From assembly GCA_037783415.1 (NCBI GenBank), contig JAZGTN010000236.1, forward strand, positions 434,001 to 498,000: 64,000 bases of DNA. The letters run 5' to 3'. Origin of the DNA: Leptasterias polaris. Its lineage: Eukaryota; Echinodermata; Asteroidea; Forcipulatida; Asteriidae. Made by a program: the position numbers and the translations under genes. Within the stretch, counting starts at the first letter, position 1. Each line of letters opens with the position of its first letter. The notes under the pieces were generated by a model. That model worked only from the letters and a program-made list of their open reading frames with translations, ran no database searches and was not told the DNA's origin. Shown piece by piece: positions 9,890 to 20,840 of the stretch.

Positions 9890-10290
9890 TCTAAAACAAA
9901 CAGCAAGTAGCTATAGCGTTGTAGCAAGTACGGTTGCTGACCCCTCCACCTTGACAACGACAGCACTTGCAACCTCTAAATGTGTTGCTGTAAAGACCAT
10001 ATTGTAACCTGTGACGTCACATAAAGCCACAGAGCCTGGACTTTGAAGAAAACAAATCATCAAATCTGATATTTTCAAGGAGAATTGCACTGTCTGATTT
10101 ATATAAAGAAAGGGCACATCTCGAAACTAACTTGTTCAGCTGCGACTTTCAAAACGCACTCTAATTTATTTTTAAATTATGACCCAAAATGGTTGAATTC
10201 CCATGTGACCAGGGCCTGCCAGAAAGGCCCAAAGAATGTCCAGGGTATGACTCTTCTGCCTTCACGTAAAAACAATGGTTAATGATTTAT
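9890..10290. repeat. dispersed repeat, copy 1 (paired with 36990-37440)
   Basis: Shared ordered blocks with 36990-37440: cctgtgac[g/a]tcacat, gccacagagcctggactt, attgcactgtctgattt, aaagaaaggg..acatctc, attatgac[c/a]caaaatg. The ends are not defined and no coding frame is shared. Confidence 0.65.
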
Positions 10291-11554
10291 CTGGGACGGT
10301 TGTAAGGGTTCGTTAATAACCATTTATATAGGCCACTACATGCATTATTGTATACATCTATAGATTAATAAAATTATGCATTTCAAAGTCTTTTATTCGG
10401 TCACTTTTCCCACCACTATACTGTTCCGAAACGTTTTTTTTTAAAAAGTTCAAGTGTTAAACTGTACTTACTGGTATTTTCTTGTGTTTTAAGCAAATCG
10501 TTCTTGTAAAAATAACCACCCACATTTCGAAGATTGTAAACTCGGAGGTCTTTTTACAGTACCGTGTCAAATTCACAAGTAGGGGAGGAGACTGTGAATG
10601 GTTCACCCTATTCCCAGCGGGTGAAATAATGTGGATACCAAACATTGTGCGCCGAAGACGCCATTTCAGCAAAACAAATATCTTAATGCAACAATAGATC
10701 AGTGCAGACAATGACCATTGCCAGGAACGATAACAAAACATTGCGGGCCGAATGGCCCTCATGCGTATTTCAACAATAGATGTAGCTCCTGTTCCCATTC
10801 TTGCGCCTTCGGCACTCTACAATAATTGGCTGATACTTTTTCTCAAGCTGTTAAAAGTAGCTTATTATATAATCTTGTTTGGCCATTGCTATTGGTTGCT
10901 TCTTTTGTACTCCGGAATGCTTGGTTAAGCTGAGTGGGCGGTTATGGTGGTTCTTGCTCGCCTCAAATAGAGCCTTTGCACACAATACAAATCATAAGCT
11001 CTGTGAGATACCAAAGACGGTAGAACGCAAGTCTCCCACCACGTCCTTAAGTTATCTGGAATTGCGAATCAAAAAAAGGTAAGTCTATCTCGCATGGAAC
11101 ATTCATACTTAAAGACAATTTCCACATAAAGAAAACGCATTTGGAGGTTTTTGCCTTTTGCATTCTTTTGCGGGCGAGAGCCCAACCTAATTTTAACCAC
11201 AGTAAGAGTAAATGCCTATAAAACAAATGATTTGTAATAGGCCTACATACGCATAGCTTATCATTCCACTTGGTTTTAGTAATGGATGAAAGAAACATAT
11301 GGTTGTCCTTCCCCCATGGTTTGAGTATGTTCTTGTTTGTGTTTTCACAGAGAAAGGAAGGACCACTTTCTCTTTGGTTTAAGTTTATACGGTATGGCTA
11401 CTATACATCCATGAACTAGGCCTACTCCGTGTACGAAATAAAATAGAACTACAACAACAACAAGTTCATTAAAATGTATTGGATGGTAAACTAAAGTAAA
11501 CAATCAATTCGGGGATGTTGTCTTTATAATGTCAAAGTGCCGTCGCCAGTTCAT
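10291..11554. other. intergenic, nothing recognised
   Basis: Short open frames only, none with protein-like conservation signs. No RNA gene or strong repeat. Confidence 0.4.
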
Positions 11555-11650
11555 TAAAGGTAGAGCTTTTGGTAGTTGTCAAAGACCAGTATTCTCACTT
11601 GGTGTATCCCACCCAATATACGCATAAAAGAGATAACCTGTGATAATTTT
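11555..11650. repeat. fragment of TTAAAGG MITE family
   Basis: cattaaaggtagagc, tggtagttgtcaaagaccagtatt and aacctgtgataattttg follow the order of the copy at 8505-8620. Confidence 0.5.
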
Positions 11651-12736
11651 GTAAACTATTAATTTTTTTATTAACTTTTTGGCTTTTTAAACAAAAGAAT
11701 ACATCAAGGTGCAATAATTCCCAATTCAAACTGATATGAGAAAACCGAGGCTGCACTTGGTGTTTTAGTCTGGGCCCTTGTCGATATTATTGATAATCAG
11801 TATTCATTTTGTTGAATGGAAACATTGGGTGACAGAATGCAACAGAAAGTAAGATATGCAAAGCTAACCAGATTTTTTTTTTTTTTGAGCTTTGTTTCGT
11901 ATTTCCTGGATTTGACACACCTTATTCTATATTAACTCGATCCAATCATCTCATCTAGGCGATAATCTCATTATACAGCTTCTATCAAGCGTATTAACAT
12001 CATCTCACAAGAACCTACAGATCAGCTTTTCTTGTGAGTGTCTTTGTAATCGCTCAAAAGAACACAGTTTACGAAGACGAAGAAGTTTAGTGACAGCGTT
12101 CGTGGATTTGGGGGTTTGGGAAGAACAACAAAATGCCCATAGTTGAATGATGGATTACTTTTTACCATGGCACGACGCTGGATTAACATAACTTACTTTC
12201 CATTACTGATCCTGATGTACATGTTTGATATATAACAAGCTTGGCATACCAAGAGGTGCAGCCTCAGCCTCTCCCCCAACGGGCGTGCCAACCACACACC
12301 CACACACAACCTTACGGGTTTGTGGGGTCCTGCTATTGTTGTTATATTACCCCCTTTTCTAAAGAATTCCCATATATGTGGGGTCCAGGTTGAACGAACA
12401 AAAACTTGTTGGAGTCCATCGTTCAATTGAGTAAAATACCACACAAGGACCTCTCCGTAAGTCCATAGCTTTGTGTTGCATATACCCGGTGGACATTAAT
12501 TTGTTCTTTAAGAATAATCATAATTATTCTTCAAGTCTGTATTGAAAGTTTCACAGGTGGTTTATTTCATGTATGTATTGCAGACATTTAAACATTCTGA
12601 CAACATAATTAATTTTCGAAACATGTTATGAAAATAACTATTACATGTATTTGAGAGTACATGTGTTTACACCTGTTTTAGACAGGCGCTTCAGAGTCGC
12701 GCCGAACCAAATAGATTAGGGACGACTCTAGGTCGA
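11651..12736. other. intergenic, nothing recognised
   Basis: AT-rich sequence with a T run at 11873-11886 and a short ccacacacccacacaca stretch near 12292. No gene is supported. Confidence 0.4.
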
Positions 12737-12744
12737 CCCAAAAC

Positions 12745-13439
12745 CAAGGGCGTCGATTGCTACTGAAAAGTAGGGGGGACGGGCGAGAAGTCTTGAAAAA
12801 AATACATCTTTCATTAATTGCACCCCACACCATTACTTTTACATATCCATTTTAATATGCTTCGGGAGTCCGGCGTTTATCGTGTGTTATCGTGTGTCAG
12901 CTTGAAACTCTTCGAAAAAACAAAATACTGGATTTTACTAAATTTTGTGCGTTGTGCGATTGTAACAAAGTGTAACGCATTTGCATTTGCACGCACACAC
13001 AGACTTCCTTTTATTGTGTGGAGGGATCGTGTACCGTACATTATTTTATAGCATACACAAACACGCATAACTTGAATGATAACAAAAAGATATGTAAGCG
13101 GGATTTTGGCGTTCATGTCTTGGACGAAACTTGTCGTCTATTTCTAGAACGGAAATAGGCCCAAAATACCATTCTGCGCGTGGTCCATCAGAAAAAAAGA
13201 TTAAAATGAAGAAAACATTTCACCGTTTGTTCGCTATTCTTTTATTTGAGCACAAATTGTAATGAAATATTAAATCAAGAAAATGGTGTATATTTGTATA
13301 TTTTGTTGCATATTTCTAATGAACAGTCAATCAAAAAGTGGGGGACATCTGATATGCTGTCCCCCCCCCCCAGTCTAAAAAGTGGGGGGGACATGTCCCC
13401 CCCCCCCCCCCCCCCGTCCCCCACCCATCGACGCCCTTG
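12745..13439. mobile_element. hAT-like non-autonomous DNA transposon with 8-bp TSD
   Basis: Terminal inverted repeats CAAGGGCGTCGAT (12745) and ATCGACGCCCTTG (ending 13439) are flanked by the perfect 8-bp duplication CCCAAAAC at 12737-12744 and 13440-13447. An 8-bp duplication with a CA..TG terminus fits the hAT superfamily. The 695-bp element has no transposase. The inner ends are G/C-rich, with 19 C at 13397-13415. Confidence 0.85.
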
Positions 13440-13447
13440 CCCAAAAC

Positions 13448-13666
13448 AATAAGTGTTTGGTTGGAAGTAGGCCAACACGCCCTCACAAAAAGTTGGAACT
13501 CATATTAGTACACTGATGTGCGTTTTACAAAAATATGTTTGTTTGTTTGTCAGACCAAGACTGTAAAAATATAAGCTGTTGAACCAGAGGAACACGTTTG
13601 CGTTCAGGGTTTTACTTCACACTGTGATAAATGAGTCAAGAAGGAGATTTATCTTAACCACTACTT
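13448..13666. other. upstream flank of the EGF-array gene
   Basis: No gene. Probable promoter-proximal sequence; a short tgtttgtttgtttgt run lies at about 13534-13550. Confidence 0.35.
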
Positions 13667-13676
13667 TATATATAAA
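13667..13676 (+). promoter_or_regulatory. probable TATA box of the EGF-array gene
   Basis: TATATATAAA stands 57 nt before the start codon, giving an expected transcription start near 13697 and a leader of about 35 nt. The leader ends ttccgttattttcag|acaaac, which also looks like a splice acceptor, so an upstream non-coding exon is an alternative. Confidence 0.5.
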
Positions 13677-13732
13677 CACAAGAACAACCTTGCCCATTGA
13701 TGCTTTTTACCTTCCGTTATTTTCAGACAAAC

Positions 13733-13790
13733 ATGAAGACCTTCGCAGTCTGTGGTATTGTAGTGGTGCTTTGTGTCGTTCAGATTACAG
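13733..13790 (+). CDS. EGF-array gene exon 1, signal peptide
   Basis: 58 coding nt, phase 1 at the end, donor GTAACT. It encodes MKTFAVCGIVVVLCVVQIT: one positive residue and then a hydrophobic core, typical of a secretion signal. The start is the first ATG after the TATA box. Confidence 0.85.
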
Positions 13791-16700
13791 GTAACTACAT
13801 ATATTCTGGAAGTGGTATTTTGTGTGTGTGTGTGGTTTTTTCTTCATTCTGTTAACACAAACAGGGCTCCTCGAAAAGGGACCCTTTAATAATAAGGGGC
13901 GACAATTAAGTTGAACAGAACTGAAATGGTGTAGGTTGGAGATATTTGTTGAGTTCGACAACGCAAAACCACAATAAATTTAGAGAATCTATTTTTGTTA
14001 CCAGTGTAGTAGTAGAAACGCAACCAAAGTTGCAACATCATAGAGGAAAATTCAAACAATATTGCAAAAAGTTTATTAGTAGCTTGACCCTTTAGTCCTA
14101 AATTCCAACACAGCATATAATGTATGTACACGGAGCAATGTACTTGAAAGCAAGTTGTGTGGTCTGGTCAAAAGACTCTGCCGGAAACGTCATATTGACA
14201 ACTTGTGTGCATTTCTGCCACGTGTCAATTTGGTTGATAACCAGTTTGTAAACATCTATTTAAACAACATCCATTTCATGATTATGGGGCTAGTAAATAT
14301 ACGTTTCTTTAAAGCAGTTGCGCTAATCGCATCCTCTATTAAAGTAGGAAAATGCAAACCGGCCGAGGCCGAGGCAACTAGTTTGCAACTATGCAGCTCA
14401 ACGAAATTGTGCCCAAACGAATACAGTGTGCTACTACAAACAAATCTTTGTAATTAGTTGAATTCCCGCCATGAAAAAATGTTAATTTAAACTTTCATTA
14501 TTCAACGTGTCATCAAGCCTCATTGCAGAAATTGGACTAAATTCAAGGTTTGGTAGCATTTTCAATTTGTTTGCGACAACGTGCTTAATACACAAACCAT
14601 GTCTTCGATATATTGCTTGATGTTGTCTGACGCGTGCGGGTTTTTCATGGTTAATGTTACTTTTACTTACAAGTTTGTTTTCCTGGCGGTGTTCATTGTT
14701 TTCCTGGCGGTGTTCATGTTCTATTTGAAAAGTGCTAGTGATTAACAAATCATTGATAACTATTGGAGGAGCGCTCCAGCAATATAAATTGTTGCTTCTT
14801 TCGAAACGTTATTTTTCGCTTTGAACAGTGGTTATTTATAAACCATCTTCCTGCAGCTTTGACAGGGGTTCAGCGTGAGCTAGAAGAGACCGATGAGTTG
14901 GACGAGCGTTCCAGCTCTTGTTTGATGCTCATGCGAGACTCCAATAACTGTAACAATTATCACGGGTACTGCAAGGAAGGTCGTAACGGCTACTCGTGCG
15001 CCTGCTACAAAGGCTGGGGAGGACGTGACTGTGTGGATGGTAAGTACCTCGCTGTCTTTTGGGGTTGGGAGCTAGCCCTTGGGGGAAAGGAAAGTTTGGA
15101 TTGCTTTGGGTGAAACGGTCAAAGTCACAATGGTGAGTTATAGATGAATGGTTTCCAGACCTTAACTCAAGTTAGAAGTTACATTTTGACTTGTACCTTT
15201 GGTTGGGTGTTACCCTTTGAACAAATAAGGTTGTGGTTGTGTGGGGTGAAAAGGTCAAAGCCACGATGGTGAGTTATAGATGAATGGTTTCCGAGCCTTA
15301 ACTCAAGTTAGAAGTTACATTTTAACTTGTAACTTTGGGTGGGGGTTACCCTTTGAATAAGTAAGTTGTGGTCGTTTGGGGTGGAATTATAAAAGTCTAG
15401 GTCACGGTGGTGAGTTCAAGTCTGCATGCTGTTCAAATTGTCAATGTTGCAGTGTTTGGGTGTAGGAACATGATTTGGTGACATATGTAAGGGCTGAAGG
15501 GTTTCAGCAATATTATTTTCTATTTGGTTATTTATAAACCCCCACGCAGCTTTGAAAGTTCAGCGTGAGCTAGAGGACACCGATGAGTTGGACGAGCGTT
15601 CCAGCTCTTGTTTGATGCTCATGCGAGACTCCAATAACTGTAACAATTATCACGGGTACTGCAAGGAAGGTCGTAACGGCTACTCGTGCGCCTGCTACGA
15701 AGGCTGGGGAGGACGCGACTGTATGGATGGTAAGTACCTCGCTGTCTTTTGGGGTTGGGAGCTAACCCTTGCGGAAAGGAAAGTTTGGATTGCTTTGGGT
15801 GAAACGGTCAAAGGTCAAAGTCACAATGGTGAGTTATAGATGAATGGTTTCCGGACCTTAACTCAAGTTAGAAGTTACATTTTGACTTGTACCTTTGGTT
15901 GGGTGTTACCCTTTGAACAAATAAGGTTGTGGTTGTGTGGGGTGAAAAGGTCAAAGCCACGATGGTGATAGATGAATGGTTTCCGAGCCTTAACTGAAGT
16001 TAGAAGTTACATTTTAACTTGTAACTTCGGGTGGGGTTACCCTTTGATTACCCTTTGAAAAAGTAAGTTGTGGTCGTTTGGGGTGGAATTATAAAAGTCT
16101 AGGTCACGGTGGTGAGTTAAAGTCTGCATGCTGTTCAAATTGTCAATGTTGCAGTGTTTGGGTGTAGGAACATTGGTTGGTGACATCTTTAAGGGCTGAG
16201 GGGTTTCAACAAAATCGCTGTTATTTTCCTAATTGGTTATTTATAAACCCTCTCGCAGCTTTGAAAGTTCAGCGTGAGCTAGAAGAGACCGATGAGTTGG
16301 ACGAGCGTTCCAGCTCTTGTGTGATGCTCATGCGAGACTCCAATAACTGTAACAATTATCACGGGTACTGCAAGGACGGTCGTAACGGCTACTCGTGTGC
16401 CTGCTACAAAGGCTGGGGAGGACGTGACTGTGTGGATGGTAAGTACCTCGCTGTCTTTTGGGGTTGGGAGCTAGCACTTTGGGGAAAGGAAAAGTTGGGA
16501 TTGCTTTGGGTGAAACGGTCAAAGTCACAATGGTGAGTTATAGATGAATGGTTTCCAGACCTTAACTCAAGTTAGAAGTTACATTTTGACTTGTACCTTT
16601 GGTTGGGTGTTACCCTTTGAACAAATAAGGTTGTGGTTGTGTGGGGTGAAAAGGTCAAAGCCACGATGGTGAGTTATAGATGAATGGTTTCCGAGCCTTA

Positions 16701-18410
16701 ACTGAAGTTAGAAGTTACATTTTAACTTGTAACTTTGGGTGGGGGTTACCCTTTGATTACCCTTTGAAAAAGTAAGTTGTGGTCGTTTGGGGTGAAATTA
16801 TAAAAGTCTAGGTCACGGTGGTGAGTTCAAGTCTGCATGCTGTTCAAATTGTCAATGTTGCAGTGTTTGGGTGTAGGAACATTGGTTGGTGACATCTTTA
16901 AGGGCTGAGGGGTTTCAACAAAATCGCTGTTATTTTCCTAATTGGTTATTTATAAACCCCCTCGCAGCTTTGAAAGTTCAGCGTGAGCTAGAAGAGACCG
17001 ATGAGTTGGACGAGCGTTCCAGCTCTTGTGTGATGCTCATGCGAGACTCCAATAACTGTAACAATTATCACGGGTACTGCAAGGACGGTCGTAACGGCTA
17101 CTCGTGTGCCTGCTACGAAGGCTGGGGAGGACGTGACTGTATGGATGGTAAGTACCTCGTTGTCTTTGGGGTTGGGAGCTAGCACTTTGGGGAAAGGAAA
17201 AGTTGGGATTGCTTTGGGTGAAACGGTCAAAGGTCAAAGTCACAATGGTGAGTTATAGATGAATGGTTTCCAGACCTTAACTCAAGTTAGAAGTTACATT
17301 TTGACTTGTAACTTTGGGTGGGGGTTTCCCTTTGAAAAAGTAAGTTGTTGTCGTTTGGGGTGAAATTTAAAAAAATTAGGTCACGGTGGTGAGTTCAAGT
17401 CTGCATGTTGTTCAAATTGTCATTGTTACAGTGTTTGGGTGTAGGAACATGATTTGGTGACATCTGTAAGGGCTGAAGGGTTTCAGCAATATTATTTTCT
17501 ATTATTTTGGTTATTTATAAACCCCCTCGCAGCTTTGAAAGTTCAGCGTGAGCTAGAGGAGACCGATGAGTTGGACGAGCGTTCCAGCTCTTGTTTGATG
17601 CTCATGCGGGACTCCAATAACTGTAACAATTATCACGGGTACTGCAAGGAAGGTCGTAACGGCTACTCGTGTGCCTGCTACGAAGGCTGGGGAGGACGTG
17701 ACTGTGTGGATGGTATGTTTGACTAGGACAAACGTTTCGGTTAATCATTAAAATTTCATTTATTTATTTCCGCATTAATGCTTTTGGCTTTTATTCCTTG
17801 ATAGTTTACTACCGGTACTGTATTCAAACGTTGACACAACTTACTGTGTCATTTGAAAGAAAAATTATCATAATATTTTTTTTGGCGATTTAGAGGGCTC
17901 GTCAAAAGACAGAAAGTGCATCTTTGGTCAGAGTTTTGAAAGAAAATTTATGGTGATAAAAAGTAGCCTACCTTTGGGAAAAACTGCGTCGCTTGTTGTT
18001 ATCACAGCAAGTTCTTTTGTCTTCCCTACGATGGATAATAATCTAAATTAATTGGAAAGCTACATTAAAAAAAAAAGTACGATCAGAATTGGCTTGGACA
18101 AGGTCCACATTCGTAGCTGCAGCTAGCTTGACCCGTTTCGTTTGGGAGTCAACAAGACCCGGAAAATGAGTCGGTGTTTTTAACTCGGATTTACACCGGT
18201 CATGTCGCACTGACCTAGAAATGTTCGTTATCTAAACAGGCCTTTTAAAATACAATATTTACTGACATTAAATTTGTTTGAAATATCTCCCCTTTTACAG
18301 CCTTAAAAACTGCGTCTATTAAAGGCGAACGAGAGTTAAATGCTGATGACAAAGAGCCGATGTCAAAGAGAGCTAAAGTGTTGGAGTTGCTACGAAGACT
18401 TCTTGAATAA
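13733..18410 (+). CDS. secreted precursor with five tandem EGF-like domains
   Basis: Seven exons join in consistent phase: 13733-13790, 14857-15039, 15550-15729, 16259-16438, 16968-17147, 17533-17712, 18301-18410. The product is 356 aa: a hydrophobic signal peptide (1 to about 19), five modules of acidic spacer (RELEETDELDER) plus EGF-like domain (cysteines spanning about 41-78, 101-138, 161-198, 221-258, 281-318), and a 36-residue tail with SKRAK and an LELLRRLLE helix. Cysteine spacing is C-x9-C-x6-C-x8-C-x-C-x8-C with the GWGGRDC end of an EGF signature. No membrane segment follows, so it is probably secreted and may be cut at the basic residues before each SSSC. Sea-urchin exogastrula-inducing peptides are also tandem EGF precursors; kinship is untested. 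A polyadenylation signal follows at 18535. Confidence 0.85.
14676..14717. repeat. 21-bp tandem duplication in intron 1
   Basis: tgttttcctggcggtgttca(t) occurs twice, back to back. Confidence 0.8.
14857..15039 (+). CDS. EGF-array gene exon 2, EGF-like domain 1
   Basis: 183 nt, phase 1-1, acceptor cttcctgcag, donor GTAAGT. It has one codon more than the other units (ALTGVQREL instead of ALKVQREL). Variant residues: SSSCLML, CKEGR, CYKGW, CVD. Confidence 0.88.
15550..15729 (+). CDS. EGF-array gene exon 3, EGF-like domain 2
   Basis: 180 nt, phase 1-1. The spacer reads RELEDTDELDER, the only unit with ED rather than EE. Variant residues: SSSCLML, CKEGR, CYEGW, CMD. Confidence 0.88.
16259..16438 (+). 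CDS. EGF-array gene exon 4, EGF-like domain 3
   Basis: 180 nt, phase 1-1. Variant residues: SSSCVML, CKDGR, CYKGW, CVD. It starts exactly 709 bp after exon 3. Confidence 0.88.
16968..17147 (+). CDS. EGF-array gene exon 5, EGF-like domain 4
   Basis: 180 nt, phase 1-1. Variant residues: SSSCVML, CKDGR, CYEGW, CMD. It starts exactly 709 bp after exon 4, and its upstream intron is almost identical to the previous one. Confidence 0.88.
17533..17712 (+). CDS. EGF-array gene exon 6, EGF-like domain 5
   Basis: 180 nt, phase 1-1. Variant residues: SSSCLML, CKEGR, CYEGW, CVD. The donor is GTATGT rather than the GTAAGT of the other units; the downstream intron is unrelated to the array introns, so the array ends here. 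Confidence 0.88.
18301..18410 (+). CDS. EGF-array gene exon 7, basic C-terminal tail and stop
   Basis: The acceptor ccccttttacag gives phase 1 entry (codon G|CC). It encodes 36 residues starting ALKTASIKGEREL, which resembles the ALKVQREL spacer start, then a KEPMSKRAK stretch and a leucine-rich helix, and stops at TAA 18408-18410. Confidence 0.8.
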
Positions 18411-18534
18411 GTTAACGTTTGTACTTTCAGGAAAAAAATCCTGGGTTGTTTCATCTGAACTGCTTTTCATCATACTTCAGTTATTGTCACTAATATTGTG
18501 AGCTTTGTTCACCTGAAAAACATCAGAACATCCA

Positions 18535-18540
18535 AATAAA
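18535..18540 (+). terminator. polyadenylation signal of the EGF-array gene
   Basis: AATAAA stands 125 nt after the stop codon, the first such hexamer downstream of it. Confidence 0.6.
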
Positions 18541-19295
18541 ACAATATTTGCTTTAAAGTATTTTAATCACGAATGGGTTTCTTTTGAGACGATAAAGCGG
18601 GCGTCTCACTCACCGGCCCTTGCCATTCACCATACAGTAGGCTAGATCCCCTAAAAAAATATACCTTTAATTGTTTTATCGACTTTGGAAAGGAAACTCG
18701 GGAGGGTAGGACTGCTTTTGTTTGCACGATTCTGTTTTTTATAAGTTTTTTTGTATACCTATAGAATTTAATTTTTTGATAAAAATCGGATGTTTGGATA
18801 TCGGACCCACGACTACAAATAAAAACGCAGAAATACAATATTGATGTGATTGTTCCAATGTGTCTTATTTCCCATTGCAATGTTTGGGTCGATATTGTAA
18901 TGTTCTACCACTTAAGCATGGGTGGTGGACTCACAGTTTACGGCCACGGTTATGCCATTGTTTAAGAAGTTCTCTAATGGTCTGAACAAAGGATAGAGTC
19001 CCCAAATATCCAATTAAAACACGATCAATCCATACATGCCATGCTCGCACCGTTACCCCATCCTACTAGGCCTATATTTTTGCCAGTAGGTATGCTTGTG
19101 TTAAGTCAAAGTGGAAGTTGTACAGCTAGGGATTGTTTGACCGGCATTTTATGGGTCAACGGTTTGCCTCGAATTAATTGGACTATCAAATAATGTGTGG
19201 TCGATGTTTACAAGTCATCACGTGACTCAGTGGGTATACGTCATCTCAGCTGATGGCAAAGACGTGCAAAGACTATGCTGTGTTTATTTTTTTAT
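18541..19295. other. intergenic, nothing recognised
   Basis: No gene, RNA or strong repeat. Convergent flank between the EGF gene and the SINE at 19296. Confidence 0.4.
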
Positions 19296-19545
19296 TTTGG
19301 GGTTGAACAAAGAAAATTTTACTAGAGCGAGATTTGAACCAATGACCTCCGCTTTAACGTGCCGGCGCTTTACCAACTGAGCTGTCTAGCCCTATGTTGG
19401 CGGTCTCCCTATTTTGTCAATATCTGTGTTAGGAGGGTTCCAGTCAGAAGCCATTCAACCGCAAACTGCCGTGTAGCCAGGGGATCACACCCAAGTATAC
19501 GATACAACTTGGGAAGCACCTTAAGGGGATGCGACTCTATATTTT
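19296..19545 (-). mobile_element. tRNA-derived SINE, family A, copy 1
   Basis: On the minus strand a tRNA-like core (about 19393-19324) reads GGGCTAGACAGCTCAGTTGG with A-box AGCTCAGTTGG and B-box GGTTCAAAT, then a short tail TTTTCTTTGTTCAACCCC. Upstream of the core is a constant block containing ttgtcaatatct and gccagtcagaagcc (plus-strand wording). It is a SINE rather than a tRNA gene because the flanks are shared among copies and the anticodon stem is mismatched. Confidence 0.75.
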
Positions 19546-20027
19546 TTGGTAGCACCAACACAGTTACTCGGCCCTTGTGTTAAAGCTGTATTTTGTGACA
19601 CTGAGTTTTAAATCCCAATACTGTTTCGTTGACCAGTATCCGACGAAGATGTCGCCGCTTGAGCTACTGTTTGTAATGTTAATAAAAGTGAAGACGTTAG
19701 AAAAGGGAGCATTTATCTTTGCAGAATTTCAAATAGACAAAGGAATAAAACAGTTCGGAAAGCCATTTTTTATTTTTTTATGATTTCAGCTTCAAAATTG
19801 TGACATTCTTGTGTTGAAAAGTCAATACATTGTAAACTATGACCTAGGGGCCTATTTCAGGTTGACTGTTTACACGGGTTTACATTCCACAATATTTGAG
19901 ATTGATGTGGACAGGCCTAAAGAGGGCGGGTCCCACTCCCGTGACCGTTTAAACATGTATCGCGCTAATAGTTTGTACCGGAAAGTGCTCTACAAACGTT
20001 AAACACATGCTTGTAACATATTCTATT
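19546..20027. other. intergenic, nothing recognised
   Basis: Short open frames only; no supported gene or repeat. Confidence 0.4.
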
Positions 20028-20105
20028 TAATTTTGAGTTGAACAAAGAAACATTGACTAGAGCGGAATTTTAACCAACGACCTCTGGATTAACGTGCCGG
20101 TGTCG
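20028..20105 (-). mobile_element. tRNA-derived SINE, family A, copy 2 (partial)
   Basis: The tail and B-box side are kept (gttgaacaaagaaacattgactagagcgg, ggattaacgtgccgg), but the A-box side is lost at about 20105. Confidence 0.6.
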
Positions 20106-20109
20106 TACA

Positions 20110-20246
20110 GGAATCCGGAGGAGATTCTGTCCCCCCGTGTGGGGAAATTAACATGGGCTGAAAGTTTCAAAAGAGGGCGCTATCAGAAAAAAGTTAGTAC
20201 ATGATTTGCCGTATTGGGAAACAGAATCTCCTGTCGCACTGGCGTT
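20110..20246. repeat. short inverted-repeat element
   Basis: ggaggagattctgtcc near 20117 is mirrored by acagaatctcctgtcg near 20222. The spacer includes agagggcgctatc. Probably a small MITE or remnant. Confidence 0.4.
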
Positions 20247-20431
20247 CTTTACACCATGGAGGAAGGAAATACCTCCAGCGGCGGCACCAGACCTGTTAAT
20301 CTCTTATGTTTAGTGACTGAATTTGCGTTTGTAAATAATGGGGAAAAATAAAACCCACAAGGCAGTCTTTCGTTTGGCTGATGAACTGAGCGAGGTGGTA
20401 AAAATACAATTCAAATTGACACTGATTGGAG

Positions 20432-20467
20432 CATGGAGGAAGAAAATTCTAATTTTCTTCCTCCATG
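20432..20467. repeat. perfect 17-bp hairpin
   Basis: CATGGAGGAAGAAAATT and its exact inverse are separated by only CT. Confidence 0.9.
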
Positions 20468-20840
20468 ATTGGAGGAACCTTCCTATGTGACTGAAGCAAA
20501 CTATTCAGTCTGCAAAGTGACGAGAATGCATATACCATGCCCGATTTGGGGCAGAGGGTATCCTTTCCTCTTAAGAATTCCAGAGATTCCAAGCATACAA
20601 TGAAGACACAATGGAGGTGGGGCTTCACCATACCTCATATCAAGCATCAAGTGAGAATGCAAAGATCACACAATGCGCAATGACTTCATCTACACTGTGA
20701 GTTATTGATACATAGAGTTCAAGGTAAAAGGAAGGACGAAAACAACCCAAAACTTGTTTTTGTATATTAGTCTTTTCTGTATGGCAAATCTTTCTGCGAG
20801 ATGATACTGGCAAAGTAACCAAGGTGGTCACCTTGGTCAC

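Larger units (their letters stand above)
14857..17712 (+). repeat. tandem exon-plus-intron array (565-709 bp units)
   Basis: Exon starts are 693, 709, 709 and 565 bp apart. Introns 2-5 (510, 529, 529, 385 nt) are near-identical and contain sub-repeats of about 135 bp recognisable by ggtgagttatagatgaatgg. The shortest intron lacks one sub-repeat. Exons differ at only a few codons, so the array is young or homogenised. Confidence 0.9.

Noticed and set aside
19324..19393. Possible tRNA gene on the minus strand (and similar at 40850-40915)
   Set aside because: The cores have A and B boxes, but the anticodon stem is mismatched and the flanking sequence is shared by four copies, so they are SINE heads.
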